A program made the position numbers and the translations under genes. DNA of 12,303 nucleotides from Clostridiales bacterium (GTDB taxonomy: Bacteria > Bacillota > Clostridia > Saccharofermentanales > Saccharofermentanaceae). A model generated the notes under the pieces. The model saw nothing but the letters and a program-made list of their open reading frames with translations. It was not told the DNA's origin and ran no database searches. Shown one piece after another: positions 6,771-12,303 of this stretch; position 1 is the first letter of the stretch; every line of letters starts with the position of its first letter. Where the stretch lies: NCBI GenBank assembly GCA_017612755.1, contig JAGAFH010000125.1, positions 1 to 12,303 of the forward strand, written 5' to 3'.

Positions 6771-7571
6771 ATGTTCTACAAAGCTATCAGCGTCAAGCAC
6801 GGAATGACCCTTAAGGATCTGGCGGCGATCTCCTACAAAAACAGGGCGAAAGTCCCCGTACAGATAACTGTGGCCGAAGATAAGATCTCCATCCTTGCAT
6901 ATGTGGATTACGACAATGTCATGAAACAGAAGTTTCATTCAAAAAGGCCCAAGGGAGAGGGCGTGACCGAGGACTTTACCTACGCTGATGCTTTCGAAAA
7001 AGGAGTCAGGAGATACTGGGAAAAGGAATATGACTTCTCCTACTGCGGCCTGGGCAAGGCCACCCTTGACGTTACCTTCATAAGGAAGGGCTCCCCTGAC
7101 TATCCCGAAGGCCAGAGGTGCTTCCGGGTCAGGAAGGCGAGGATCTCCAAGACATCTTTCGTTTCAAGTCCTCCCTTCAGGTTATTCTGGGGACTGTTTG
7201 CCTACATAAGCCCCGAGAGCGCCATGCTCAACTGGTCCCTTAAGCATCCGGGCACCGTTAATATGCAGCTTTATAAGAACGCCTCCGGCTTTAAAAGGGT
7301 CTGCGCCCATGAGTTCGGCCACATCCTGGGCATAGGCGACGCTTATGAAGCCCATTACCGCTTCTACTACATGGCTCCCGGCACGGAGGATTTCATGATG
7401 TATCACAACACCTGCGTCCAGCCCCAGGAGGTCATGATGGTCTTAAGGGCCCACCAGACCGGAAGGATGCAGTATTTCCCCATTAAATTTTCCCTCAGAA
7501 GGTACCTTAAGGGAGTTAAGAAGTCCGTCTCCCAGAGCCGGGTATTCAGCCGCCGTCAGAAGAAGGATTAA
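6771..7571 (+). CDS. putative metzincin-type zinc metalloprotease
   Basis: The 266-residue protein contains HEFGHILGIGD (180-190), matching the HExxHxxGxxH/D zinc motif with Asp as the third ligand, as in snapalysin-type metzincins. A possible Met-turn, DFMMYH (207-212), follows about 20 residues later. There is no signal peptide, membrane helix or obvious pro-domain, so it should stay in the cytoplasm, which is unusual for this class. The C-terminus is very basic (about 242-266). ATG 6771 is the first start after an in-frame stop at 6759-6761, and no ribosome binding site is present. A phage or toxin-like protease is possible. The motif is clear; the substrate is unknown. Confidence 0.75.
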   Translation: MFYKAISVKHGMTLKDLAAISYKNRAKVPVQITVAEDKISILAYVDYDNVMKQKFHSKRPKGEGVTEDFTYADAFEKGVRRYWEKEYDFSYCGLGKATLDVTFIRKGSPDYPEGQRCFRVRKARISKTSFVSSPPFRLFWGLFAYISPESAMLNWSLKHPGTVNMQLYKNASGFKRVCAHEFGHILGIGDAYEAHYRFYYMAPGTEDFMMYHNTCVQPQEVMMVLRAHQTGRMQYFPIKFSLRRYLKGVKKSVSQSRVFSRRQKKD

Positions 7572-7616
7572 ATTTTTGACTTTTTTGTAAACTGTTGTCA
7601 GTTTGCACATAAGATA

Positions 7617-7646
7617 TTGAAAAACCCCCTCTTGAAGTTGTAAAAT
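7617..7646 (+). promoter_or_regulatory. promoter of the zinc-ribbon/HD gene
   Basis: TTGAAA (7617-7622), an 18-base spacer and TAAAAT (7641-7646) predict a start near 7653. The mRNA leader of about 37 nt contains the AGGAGGT at 7674-7680. TTGACT at 7576-7581 is a second -35-like site without a good partner. Confidence 0.5.
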
Positions 7647-7689
7647 ATCTCTATCAATTTGATATGGAATGACAGGAGGTCTCTGTTTT

Positions 7690-8532
7690 ATGAAAAAATG
7701 TCCCGATTGTGGAATGGTCATCGCCAACCAGGCTATAAGGTGCCCCAAGTGTAAGTTTAATTTCTCCGAGAATGCAGATGCAGGCGCAGCAGCTGTACCC
7801 GAAGCGGCAGCAGCAGTTTCCGCAGCAGCTACAGGCACAACATCCAAGGGCGGCGGTTCAGGTATCATGCCCATGGTAGAGGTTACAAAGGATAACGTTG
7901 ACGAGCTCTATGGTCAGCTTAAGGCTGCAGTCGTTAAGAGAAAGACAGAGTTCGATCATTTCATCGATTTCCTTGAGAACAGAACTTCCTGGCTCACAGC
8001 TCCCGCAGATCTTCACGGCACACTTGCCTGTGAGAAGGGTCTTCTTATCAGAAGCGTAGCAGTTACAAAGCAGCTTCTCAGGATCAAGGATACTCTTATG
8101 CCCCAGCTTGATGAGGAAGCAGCTATCATCATCGGTCTCTTCCACGATGTAGGTAAGGTCGGTGTTGAGGGCAAGCCTTATTTCCTTGTAGAGGAGAGAC
8201 TCGGATCTACATCTTCCGCTCTCGGACTTTCCTTCAGTTCCAGGATCTCCACCACAGGAAGTACAGCTTCTTCTTCCCAGTCCTATTCCATCAACCCTAA
8301 ACTCGTAAATATGCATATCGGCGTAAGGAGCCTTTATCTTGTATCACAGTACATGCTCCTTTCCGACGATGAGGCCCAGGCTATCAGCTATGCAGCTGAG
8401 ACAGAGCTTCTCGACGGCAACCTCAGCCCTTATACTCTCGTTCTTCAGACAGCTCTTGAGCTTCAGAAGTCCATTTACGAGAATGCTGATGCAGTAGACA
8501 GCTACAGCTTCACTGTCATCAAGCCCCAGTAA
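7690..8532 (+). CDS. zinc-ribbon and HD-like domain protein
   Basis: A 280-residue cytoplasmic protein. Residues 1-25 form a zinc ribbon (C4, C7, C18, C21). An Ala-rich, then Gly-rich linker runs to about 60. The rest resembles the HD phosphohydrolase fold: LHGTLACEKGLLIRS (108-122), LFHDVGK (150-156), H209, and DEAQAISYAAE (227-237). The usual His in the first block (GGLLEHS-like) is R121, and the final His is lost in AISYAAE, so metal-dependent catalysis is doubtful. Ser-rich residues 173-200 look like an insertion. ATG 7690 is chosen over 7669 because AGGAGGT (7674-7680) lies 9 bases before it and the Cys motif follows at once. Codon choice (GCA, ACA, GTA) differs from its neighbours. It appears monocistronic. 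Confidence 0.8.
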   Translation: MKKCPDCGMVIANQAIRCPKCKFNFSENADAGAAAVPEAAAAVSAAATGTTSKGGGSGIMPMVEVTKDNVDELYGQLKAAVVKRKTEFDHFIDFLENRTSWLTAPADLHGTLACEKGLLIRSVAVTKQLLRIKDTLMPQLDEEAAIIIGLFHDVGKVGVEGKPYFLVEERLGSTSSALGLSFSSRISTTGSTASSSQSYSINPKLVNMHIGVRSLYLVSQYMLLSDDEAQAISYAAETELLDGNLSPYTLVLQTALELQKSIYENADAVDSYSFTVIKPQ

Positions 8533-8566
8533 CAGAGATTAATATTCTTAATACTCCATTTCTTTT

Positions 8567-8602
8567 CCCCGCTTCTCTTTTACAGAGGGGCGGGGTTTCT
8601 TT
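8567..8602 (+). terminator. intrinsic terminator after the HD gene
   Basis: CCCCGCTTCTCT (8567-8578) pairs with AGAGGGGCGGGG (8584-8595), a 12-bp stem with two G-T pairs and a 5-base loop. TTTCTTT follows. Confidence 0.92.
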
Positions 8603-8607
8603 ATGTT
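8579..8607 (+). promoter_or_regulatory. possible promoter of the decarboxylase gene
   Basis: TTTACA (8579-8584), in the loop of the terminator, is 17 bases from TATGTT (8602-8607). This predicts a start near 8614, only about five bases before the ATG. The -10 is poor. Confidence 0.35.
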
Positions 8608-8618
8608 AATATATAGGC

Positions 8619-9977
8619 ATGAAAGAGGATCTTAAGACAAAACTTGACGGATACATAAAGTCTGATGTGCTGCCCATGCATATGCCGGGCCATAAGAGAA
8701 ACCCCGGATTTACCGGTTCCAAAGGTGACATCACCGAGATCGAAGGATTTGATAATCTTCACAGCCCTAAAGGCGTGATCAGGGATCTGGAGAAGAAGGC
8801 CGCTGATATCTACGGTGCAGATGACGCCTTCATCTCCGTAAACGGGGCTACCGCCCTTATATTCGCGGCCATCCATGCAAGTACTTTCCGGGGTGAGAAG
8901 ATCTTAGTCTCTTCCGGCTGCCATATAAGCGTCTGGCACGCAATCGAGACCGCAGGCCTTGTGCCGGTACTTACCGATCCCATATCAGATGTAACTACAG
9001 GCGCCTTCGAAGGCCTGGATCACCGCGCTTTTATAAAGGCTATAGAAGAAAACGGCATCAACACTGCAGTCATCACCACCCCCACCTACGAGGGCCTCAT
9101 CACTGATACTAAAGATCTTTACAAAAGATGCAGGCAGCTGGGATGCACCCTTATCGTAGACGAGTCCCACGGGGCCCACTTCGGAGTAAAGGGAAATTCA
9201 AAGTTCCCGGAGACATCTGAAGGGGATATAGTCATCAAGAGCCTTCATAAGACTATGGCCTCCCCTACCCAGACCGCAGTCATGCTCACAAAGAAAGATC
9301 TGCCTTTCAAATATCTTATTAGGCACTATCTGGCTGTAAATGAATCCACGAGTCCTTCATATATCCTGATGAGCGGTATCGCTTCTGCCCTCACCCACAC
9401 TGATACAGATGCTTTTTTCGATATAGTTAAAGAAGGCAGAAAGGCTCTCACGGGTCTTAACAAACTGAGGCTCTACGAAAGAGCCGATATGGATCCTTCC
9501 AAGTTCGTGATCCTGACAGAAGGGTATCTGACAGGCTATGAGCTGGCGGACAGATTAAGGAAGGAATACAGGATCGAAGTGGAAGCCTCCTTCCCTTCCT
9601 ACATTATCGCCATGACAGGTATGGGAGATACTCCTGAAACCATAAAGCGCTTTACGGACAGCCTTCTTGCTGTTGACGGAAAGCTGGGAGACAGGAACGG
9701 TACAACAGCGGATACCTTCTACCCTGAAGCGGCCGGCAGGAAGTTTATGCTCAGCATCGAGAATGCAGTAAAGTCTGAAAAAGCCGTAACAGAAATAAAG
9801 AAGGCGGAAGGTAAGATGAGCGGGGAATATCTTTTCGCTTATCCGCCGGGAGTTCCCATCCTTATTCCCGGGGAAGTAATAACCGGAGCTTCCATAAAGG
9901 CGATAGAGGGCGCTTCATATCTTAAGACAGATCCCTTCAGGGATTTCGACGGCACCCTTTTAACAGTTGACATTTAA
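8619..9977 (+). CDS. Orn/Lys/Arg decarboxylase family PLP enzyme
   Basis: A 452-residue fold-type I PLP enzyme that should decarboxylate a basic amino acid to a polyamine precursor such as cadaverine, agmatine or putrescine. It starts with the family PMHMPGHKR block (19-27). It then has SVNGATALIFAAI (73-85), the cofactor Asp in DESHGAHFG (181-189), and the PLP lysine K211 in SLHKTMASPTQTA. The C-terminal YPPGVPILIPGE shapes the active site. The length fits the short YaaO/SpeA-like clade, not the 700-residue inducible enzymes. The substrate cannot be read from sequence. No ribosome binding site is visible and a poor promoter lies just upstream. The last codons contain the -35 of the SCIFF promoter. 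Confidence 0.92.
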   Translation: MKEDLKTKLDGYIKSDVLPMHMPGHKRNPGFTGSKGDITEIEGFDNLHSPKGVIRDLEKKAADIYGADDAFISVNGATALIFAAIHASTFRGEKILVSSGCHISVWHAIETAGLVPVLTDPISDVTTGAFEGLDHRAFIKAIEENGINTAVITTPTYEGLITDTKDLYKRCRQLGCTLIVDESHGAHFGVKGNSKFPETSEGDIVIKSLHKTMASPTQTAVMLTKKDLPFKYLIRHYLAVNESTSPSYILMSGIASALTHTDTDAFFDIVKEGRKALTGLNKLRLYERADMDPSKFVILTEGYLTGYELADRLRKEYRIEVEASFPSYIIAMTGMGDTPETIKRFTDSLLAVDGKLGDRNGTTADTFYPEAAGRKFMLSIENAVKSEKAVTEIKKAEGKMSGEYLFAYPPGVPILIPGEVITGASIKAIEGASYLKTDPFRDFDGTLLTVDI

Positions 9978-9996
9978 AGCAAAGTCAAAGTATAAT
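9967..9996 (+). promoter_or_regulatory. consensus promoter of the SCIFF peptide gene
   Basis: TTGACA (9967-9972) and TATAAT (9991-9996) both match consensus exactly with an 18-base spacer. They predict a start near 10003 and a leader of about 25 nt. The -35 lies inside the last codons of the decarboxylase gene. Confidence 0.88.
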
Positions 9997-10027
9997 TCTT
10001 TTATTAAAAATTAAGGGGGCTATTGTC

Positions 10028-10177
10028 ATGACAAGAATCGTTACTGTCAATACACGCGACCTGAACAAGTCTGCTAAGGAAGGCGGCTGCGGCGAGTGCC
10101 AGACATCCTGCCAGTCTGCTTGCAAGACTTCCTGTGGTGTTGCCAACCAGGCTTGCGAGAAGGTTGAAAAGAAGTAA
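10028..10177 (+). CDS. SCIFF family ranthipeptide precursor
   Basis: A 49-residue precursor of the SCIFF (six cysteines in forty-five) family, a ribosomally made peptide that its radical SAM partner modifies by Cys-to-side-chain thioether bonds. The leader is residues 1-20 (with VNTRDLNKSAKE). The core holds six Cys at 21, 24, 28, 32, 36 and 43, in the conserved CGECQTSCQSACKTSC order. AAGGGGG (10013-10019) lies 8 bases before the ATG. The residue after the fifth Cys is Gly37, where many SCIFF peptides have Thr. A 14-bp hairpin separates it from the maturase gene, which starts 81 bases later. The biological role of SCIFF products is still poorly known. Confidence 0.95.
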   Translation: MTRIVTVNTRDLNKSAKEGGCGECQTSCQSACKTSCGVANQACEKVEKK

Positions 10178-10201
10178 TCTTTTAAACAAGAAGTAAATCG
10201 T

Positions 10202-10236
10202 AAGGTCTCAGGAATCTTTATTTTTGAGACCTTTTT
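10202..10236 (+). terminator. terminator or attenuator between peptide and maturase
   Basis: AAGGTCTCAGGAAT (10202-10215) pairs with ATTTTTGAGACCTT (10220-10233), including two G-T pairs, around a 4-base loop. The T tract at 10232-10236 follows. The maturase ribosome binding site (AAGGAG, 10246-10251) lies just after it. Partial termination would keep peptide mRNA in excess. Confidence 0.82.
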
Positions 10237-10258
10237 CATGCCCAAAAGGAGATAAGAC

Positions 10259-11629
10259 TTGATCCACTGTTTTAAGTTCGACGACAAGAATATCGTACTC
10301 GACGTTTACTCCGGCGCCATCCACCTGGTGGATGACGTTGCTTTTGACATCATAGGAATGTATGAGGATACACCGAAGGATGAGATAAAGAAGACGATCC
10401 TTGAGAAATACGGTGACAGAGAAGACGTAAACGAAGATGAGATCGAAGAATGCTTTGGAGATATCGAAGACCTTAAGCAGCAGGGCAAGCTCTTTGCTCC
10501 CGACAAATATGAGAAGATCGCCATAGATCTTACAAAGAAGAAATATACCCTGAAGGCCCTCTGCCTTCATGTGGCCCACACCTGTAATCTGAACTGCTCC
10601 TACTGCTTTGCCGCCCAGGGAAACTTCCACGGCGAGAGGGGCCTTATGAGCTTTGAAGTCGGAAAGAGGGCTATCGACTTCCTTATAGAGAATTCCGGCT
10701 ACCACAAAAATCTTGATATAGATTTCTTTGGCGGTGAGCCTTTGATGAACTGGGAAGTCGTAAAGCAGCTCGTTAAATACGGCCGTTCCGTAGAGAAGGA
10801 AAACGGCAAGAATATAAGGTTCACCCTTACCACCAACGGAGTGGGCATAACAGACGAGGTCATCGACTTCTGTAACGAAGAGATGTATAACGTGGTCCTC
10901 TCTTTAGACGGCCGCAAGGAGACTAATGACAGATTCAGAGTGGATCTGAAGGGCAACGGTTCATACGATACCATCGTTCCCAAGTTCCAGAAGTTTGTCA
11001 GCAGAAGAGGCACGAAGAGCTACTACATGAGAGGCACCTTCACCCACTTCAATACCGATTTCGTGGAGGATATCCTCCATATGGCAGATCTGGGATTTAA
11101 GGAACTTTCCATGGAGCCGGTAGTAGCTTCCCCCGACTCCCCTTCCGCCCTCACCAAGGAAGATCTGCCCGTAATACTTGCAGGCTACGAAAGACTTGCA
11201 AGGGAGATGATGAAGAGAAATAAAGAAGGAAACGGCTTTACCTTCTACCACTATATGCTGGATCTGGAGTGCGGTCCCTGCATCTATAAAAGGATCTCCG
11301 GCTGCGGCGCCGGTACAGAATACCTGGCTGTAACCCCTTGGGGCGACCTCTACCCTTGCCACCAGTTCGTGGGAGATCCGAAGTTTAAGATGGGGGACAT
11401 CTATAAGGGAATAGAAAATACAGACCTTAGAAACGAATTCGCCCAGGTAAACTGCTACTCAAGAGAAGGCTGTAAGGACTGCTGGGCAAAATTATTCTGC
11501 TCCGGCGGATGCGCCGCCAACTCCTACCACGCCCAGGGTTCTATATCCGGCATCTATGAGTACGGCTGCGAGCTCTTCCGTAAGAGGATCGAGTGCGCCC
11601 TGGCCGTCAAGCTGGATAATCTAGATTAA
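10259..11629 (+). CDS. SCIFF peptide maturase, radical SAM/SPASM thioether-forming
   Basis: The 456-residue cytoplasmic enzyme uses SAM and a [4Fe-4S] cluster to form thioether links in the SCIFF peptide. The N-terminal region (about 1-85) is the peptide-recognition (RRE-type) domain, beginning IHCFKFDDKNIVLDVYSGAI. The radical SAM cysteines are C109, C113 and C116 (CNLNCSYC). FGGEP (157-161) helps bind SAM. The C-terminal SPASM domain has C338, C341, C349, C367, C399, C405, C408, C414, C418 and C437, enough for two auxiliary Fe-S clusters. The start is TTG, fixed by AAGGAG (10246-10251) 7 bases upstream and by the family N-terminus. It pairs with the precursor just upstream. Confidence 0.95.
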   Translation: MIHCFKFDDKNIVLDVYSGAIHLVDDVAFDIIGMYEDTPKDEIKKTILEKYGDREDVNEDEIEECFGDIEDLKQQGKLFAPDKYEKIAIDLTKKKYTLKALCLHVAHTCNLNCSYCFAAQGNFHGERGLMSFEVGKRAIDFLIENSGYHKNLDIDFFGGEPLMNWEVVKQLVKYGRSVEKENGKNIRFTLTTNGVGITDEVIDFCNEEMYNVVLSLDGRKETNDRFRVDLKGNGSYDTIVPKFQKFVSRRGTKSYYMRGTFTHFNTDFVEDILHMADLGFKELSMEPVVASPDSPSALTKEDLPVILAGYERLAREMMKRNKEGNGFTFYHYMLDLECGPCIYKRISGCGAGTEYLAVTPWGDLYPCHQFVGDPKFKMGDIYKGIENTDLRNEFAQVNCYSREGCKDCWAKLFCSGGCAANSYHAQGSISGIYEYGCELFRKRIECALAVKLDNLD

Positions 11630-11630
11630 G

Positions 11631-11648
11631 ATTCTCAAATTTGAGAAT
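11631..11648. repeat. perfect 18-bp palindrome ATTCTCAAATTTGAGAAT
   Basis: An uninterrupted palindrome that begins two bases after the maturase stop. It has no loop and no T tract, so it fits a dimeric regulator site better than a terminator. Confidence 0.75.
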
Positions 11649-11659
11649 ATTAACCGCCC

Positions 11660-11691
11660 TTTTCGAGAATTTCCGGAATAATTCTCAAAAA
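11660..11691. repeat. second ATTCTC/GAGAAT inverted repeat
   Basis: GAGAATT (11665-11671) and AATTCTC (11680-11686) are exact inverses. With one mismatch the arms extend into TTTT and AAAA (11660-11663 and 11688-11691). The TTCCGGAA in the loop is itself palindromic. Confidence 0.65.
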
Positions 11692-11759
11692 AAATGTAGA
11701 TTGTATCCATTGTCGCGAATTGTATCGGATTTGGTGCAAAACACTATTTACAAACTGCT

Positions 11760-11778
11760 ATTCTCTTCTTATGAGAAT
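11760..11778. repeat. third ATTCTC/GAGAAT inverted repeat, over the start of the next gene
   Basis: ATTCTC (11760-11765) and GAGAAT (11773-11778) flank 7 bases and cover the ATG at 11771. A repressor here, or a hairpin in mRNA, would block that start. Confidence 0.55.
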
Positions 11779-12178
11779 GCACGATTCACATCAGCTAAGG
11801 CTTTCATACTTAAAACATCAGATGGATAAATATCCTCATTGTAAATATGCAGAATATATGGGGAGAAAAGTTATCTATGTTTTGTCGGATCCGGCAGACA
11901 AGAGCATTTCCGGATATAACAGAAAAAGATATTATACAGATTCCCCAAAAGGGATCTTCTATTCAAGACTATACTCTGAGTATCTTAAACTGGAATCAGA
12001 ATACAAAAAACTCCTGAACGAATGGGAACTCATGTATAAGGCTAAACCTGAACTGATCAGTTTCCCTATTAAACGGAATGATCCTGTACTGTTATCAAGC
12101 GGCTTTTTCAAAAATGCTGCAGAAAACAGAAATGAGTATCCCAACGAGGATCCTATCTTATATCCTAACTTCCCATAA
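11771..12178 (+). CDS. unrecognised protein, 135 residues
   Basis: I do not recognise this gene. From ATG 11771 it encodes 135 residues. ATG 11777 is equally possible, and a TTG at 11720 would add 17 residues. The N-terminal half is basic and Tyr/His-rich (LSYLKHQMDKYP, YAEYMGRKVIYVL, GYNRKRYYTDS). A helical stretch rich in Leu, Tyr, Glu and Lys spans about 65-87 (SRLYSEYLKLESEYKKLLNEWELMYK). The tail is Asn/Pro-rich and ends YPNEDPILYPNFP. No membrane helix or signal peptide is seen. It lacks a ribosome binding site, uses more AT-rich codons than its neighbours and sits between two regulatory repeat clusters, so it may be acquired. The pattern fits a small phage- or integron-type accessory protein, but this is a guess. 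Confidence 0.55.
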   Translation: MRMHDSHQLRLSYLKHQMDKYPHCKYAEYMGRKVIYVLSDPADKSISGYNRKRYYTDSPKGIFYSRLYSEYLKLESEYKKLLNEWELMYKAKPELISFPIKRNDPVLLSSGFFKNAAENRNEYPNEDPILYPNFP

Positions 12179-12179
12179 C

Positions 12180-12189
12180 ACCAAACGAT
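12180..12189. promoter_or_regulatory. distant half-site ACCAAACGAT
   Basis: An exact copy of one arm of the 12261-12288 operator, two bases after the stop of the preceding gene and about 90 bases from the operator. Confidence 0.5.
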
Positions 12190-12225
12190 AAAAGCAACAA
12201 CAAACCATTGAAAACACAATGAATT

Positions 12226-12246
12226 CGGACATTTGCTCCGTTTTTT
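12226..12246 (+). terminator. possible weak terminator
   Basis: CGGA (12226-12229) and TCCG (12237-12240) form a 4-bp stem with a 7-base loop, followed by six T residues. The stem is short, so termination would be inefficient. Confidence 0.4.
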
Positions 12247-12247
12247 C

Positions 12248-12275
12248 TTGACTCTCTAACATCGTTTGGTATAAT
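12248..12275 (+). promoter_or_regulatory. promoter of the gene starting at the window end
   Basis: TTGACT (12248-12253), a 16-base spacer and a perfect TATAAT (12270-12275) predict a start near 12282. Confidence 0.82.
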
Positions 12276-12288
12276 ATAACCAAACGAT
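12261..12288. promoter_or_regulatory. operator: perfect 10-bp inverted repeat over the -10
   Basis: ATCGTTTGGT (12261-12270) and ACCAAACGAT (12279-12288) are exact inverses with an 8-base centre that holds most of the -10. A dimeric repressor, for example of TetR type, bound here would block the promoter. The regulator family is inferred. Confidence 0.8.
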
Positions 12289-12300
12289 GGGAGGTGCGTT

Positions 12301-12303
12301 ATG
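12301..12303 (+). CDS. start codon of an unseen gene
   Basis: Only the ATG is in the window. GGGAGGTG (12289-12296) is a good ribosome binding site just before it, and the promoter and operator upstream support a real, regulated gene. Self-repression would suit the operator layout, but the product cannot be known from this window. Confidence 0.7.

Noticed and set aside
7669..7689. Earlier ATG for the zinc-ribbon/HD gene
   Set aside because: It overlaps the AGGAGGT ribosome binding site, and the Cys motif begins directly after ATG 7690.
10208..10705. Minus-strand frame of 165 codons antisense to the maturase start
   Set aside because: The maturase is clearly coding here, and the antisense frame has no start context or family features.
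11631..11648. Palindrome after the maturase as an intrinsic terminator
   Set aside because: There is no loop and no T tract in either direction, so a protein-binding site is more likely.
11641..11829. 62-codon + strand frame over the repeat region
   Set aside because: It has no ribosome binding site, runs through the inverted repeats, overlaps the more plausible 11771 frame and resembles nothing.

Overview
The window comes from a Gram-positive, low-to-mid GC member of the Clostridia, probably a Lachnospiraceae-like gut or rumen anaerobe. The family is inferred; the class is well supported. The signs are formate-tetrahydrofolate ligase, the block SRP RNA-dnaX-ybaB-recR-rqcP-divIC, a SCIFF peptide with its radical SAM maturase, AAGGAGG-type ribosome binding sites and heavy AGG/AGA use for arginine. 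No transposase, integrase, CRISPR array, tRNA or rRNA is visible.

Left part (1-5922, all +): the 3' end of fhs is followed at once by a membrane-anchored protein with a class A beta-lactamase-like fold whose three catalytic motifs are all altered. Next is the small bacterial SRP RNA, whose closing helix runs into a T tract that stops five bases before the dnaX start. dnaX (with a very long Lys/Glu-rich tail), ybaB, recR and rqcP follow as one tightly packed run of replication, repair and ribosome-rescue genes. divIC comes back from the other strand with no gap to rqcP. The sporulation genes yabP and yabQ, which sit between rqcP and divIC in many spore formers, are absent.

Middle part (5923-8602): divIC and an 86-residue conserved-looking protein lie on the minus strand. 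A structured intergenic region with an orphan + strand terminator follows. Then come a putative cytoplasmic metzincin-type metalloprotease with no ribosome binding site and a -10 element exactly seven bases from its ATG, and a zinc-ribbon/HD-domain protein that appears to have lost several metal ligands.

Right part (8619-12303): an Orn/Lys/Arg decarboxylase-family PLP enzyme is followed by the SCIFF system. A perfect-consensus promoter (TTGACA, 18 bp, TATAAT) drives a 49-residue six-cysteine precursor. A strong hairpin plus T tract separates it from the TTG-started maturase, so the peptide should be made in excess over its enzyme. The position expected to hold the thioether acceptor Thr in this precursor is Gly. 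Downstream lies a cluster of three ATTCTC/GAGAAT inverted repeats, an unrecognised AT-richer gene, and a perfect 10-bp inverted repeat over the -10 of a gene that begins at the last three bases of the window.
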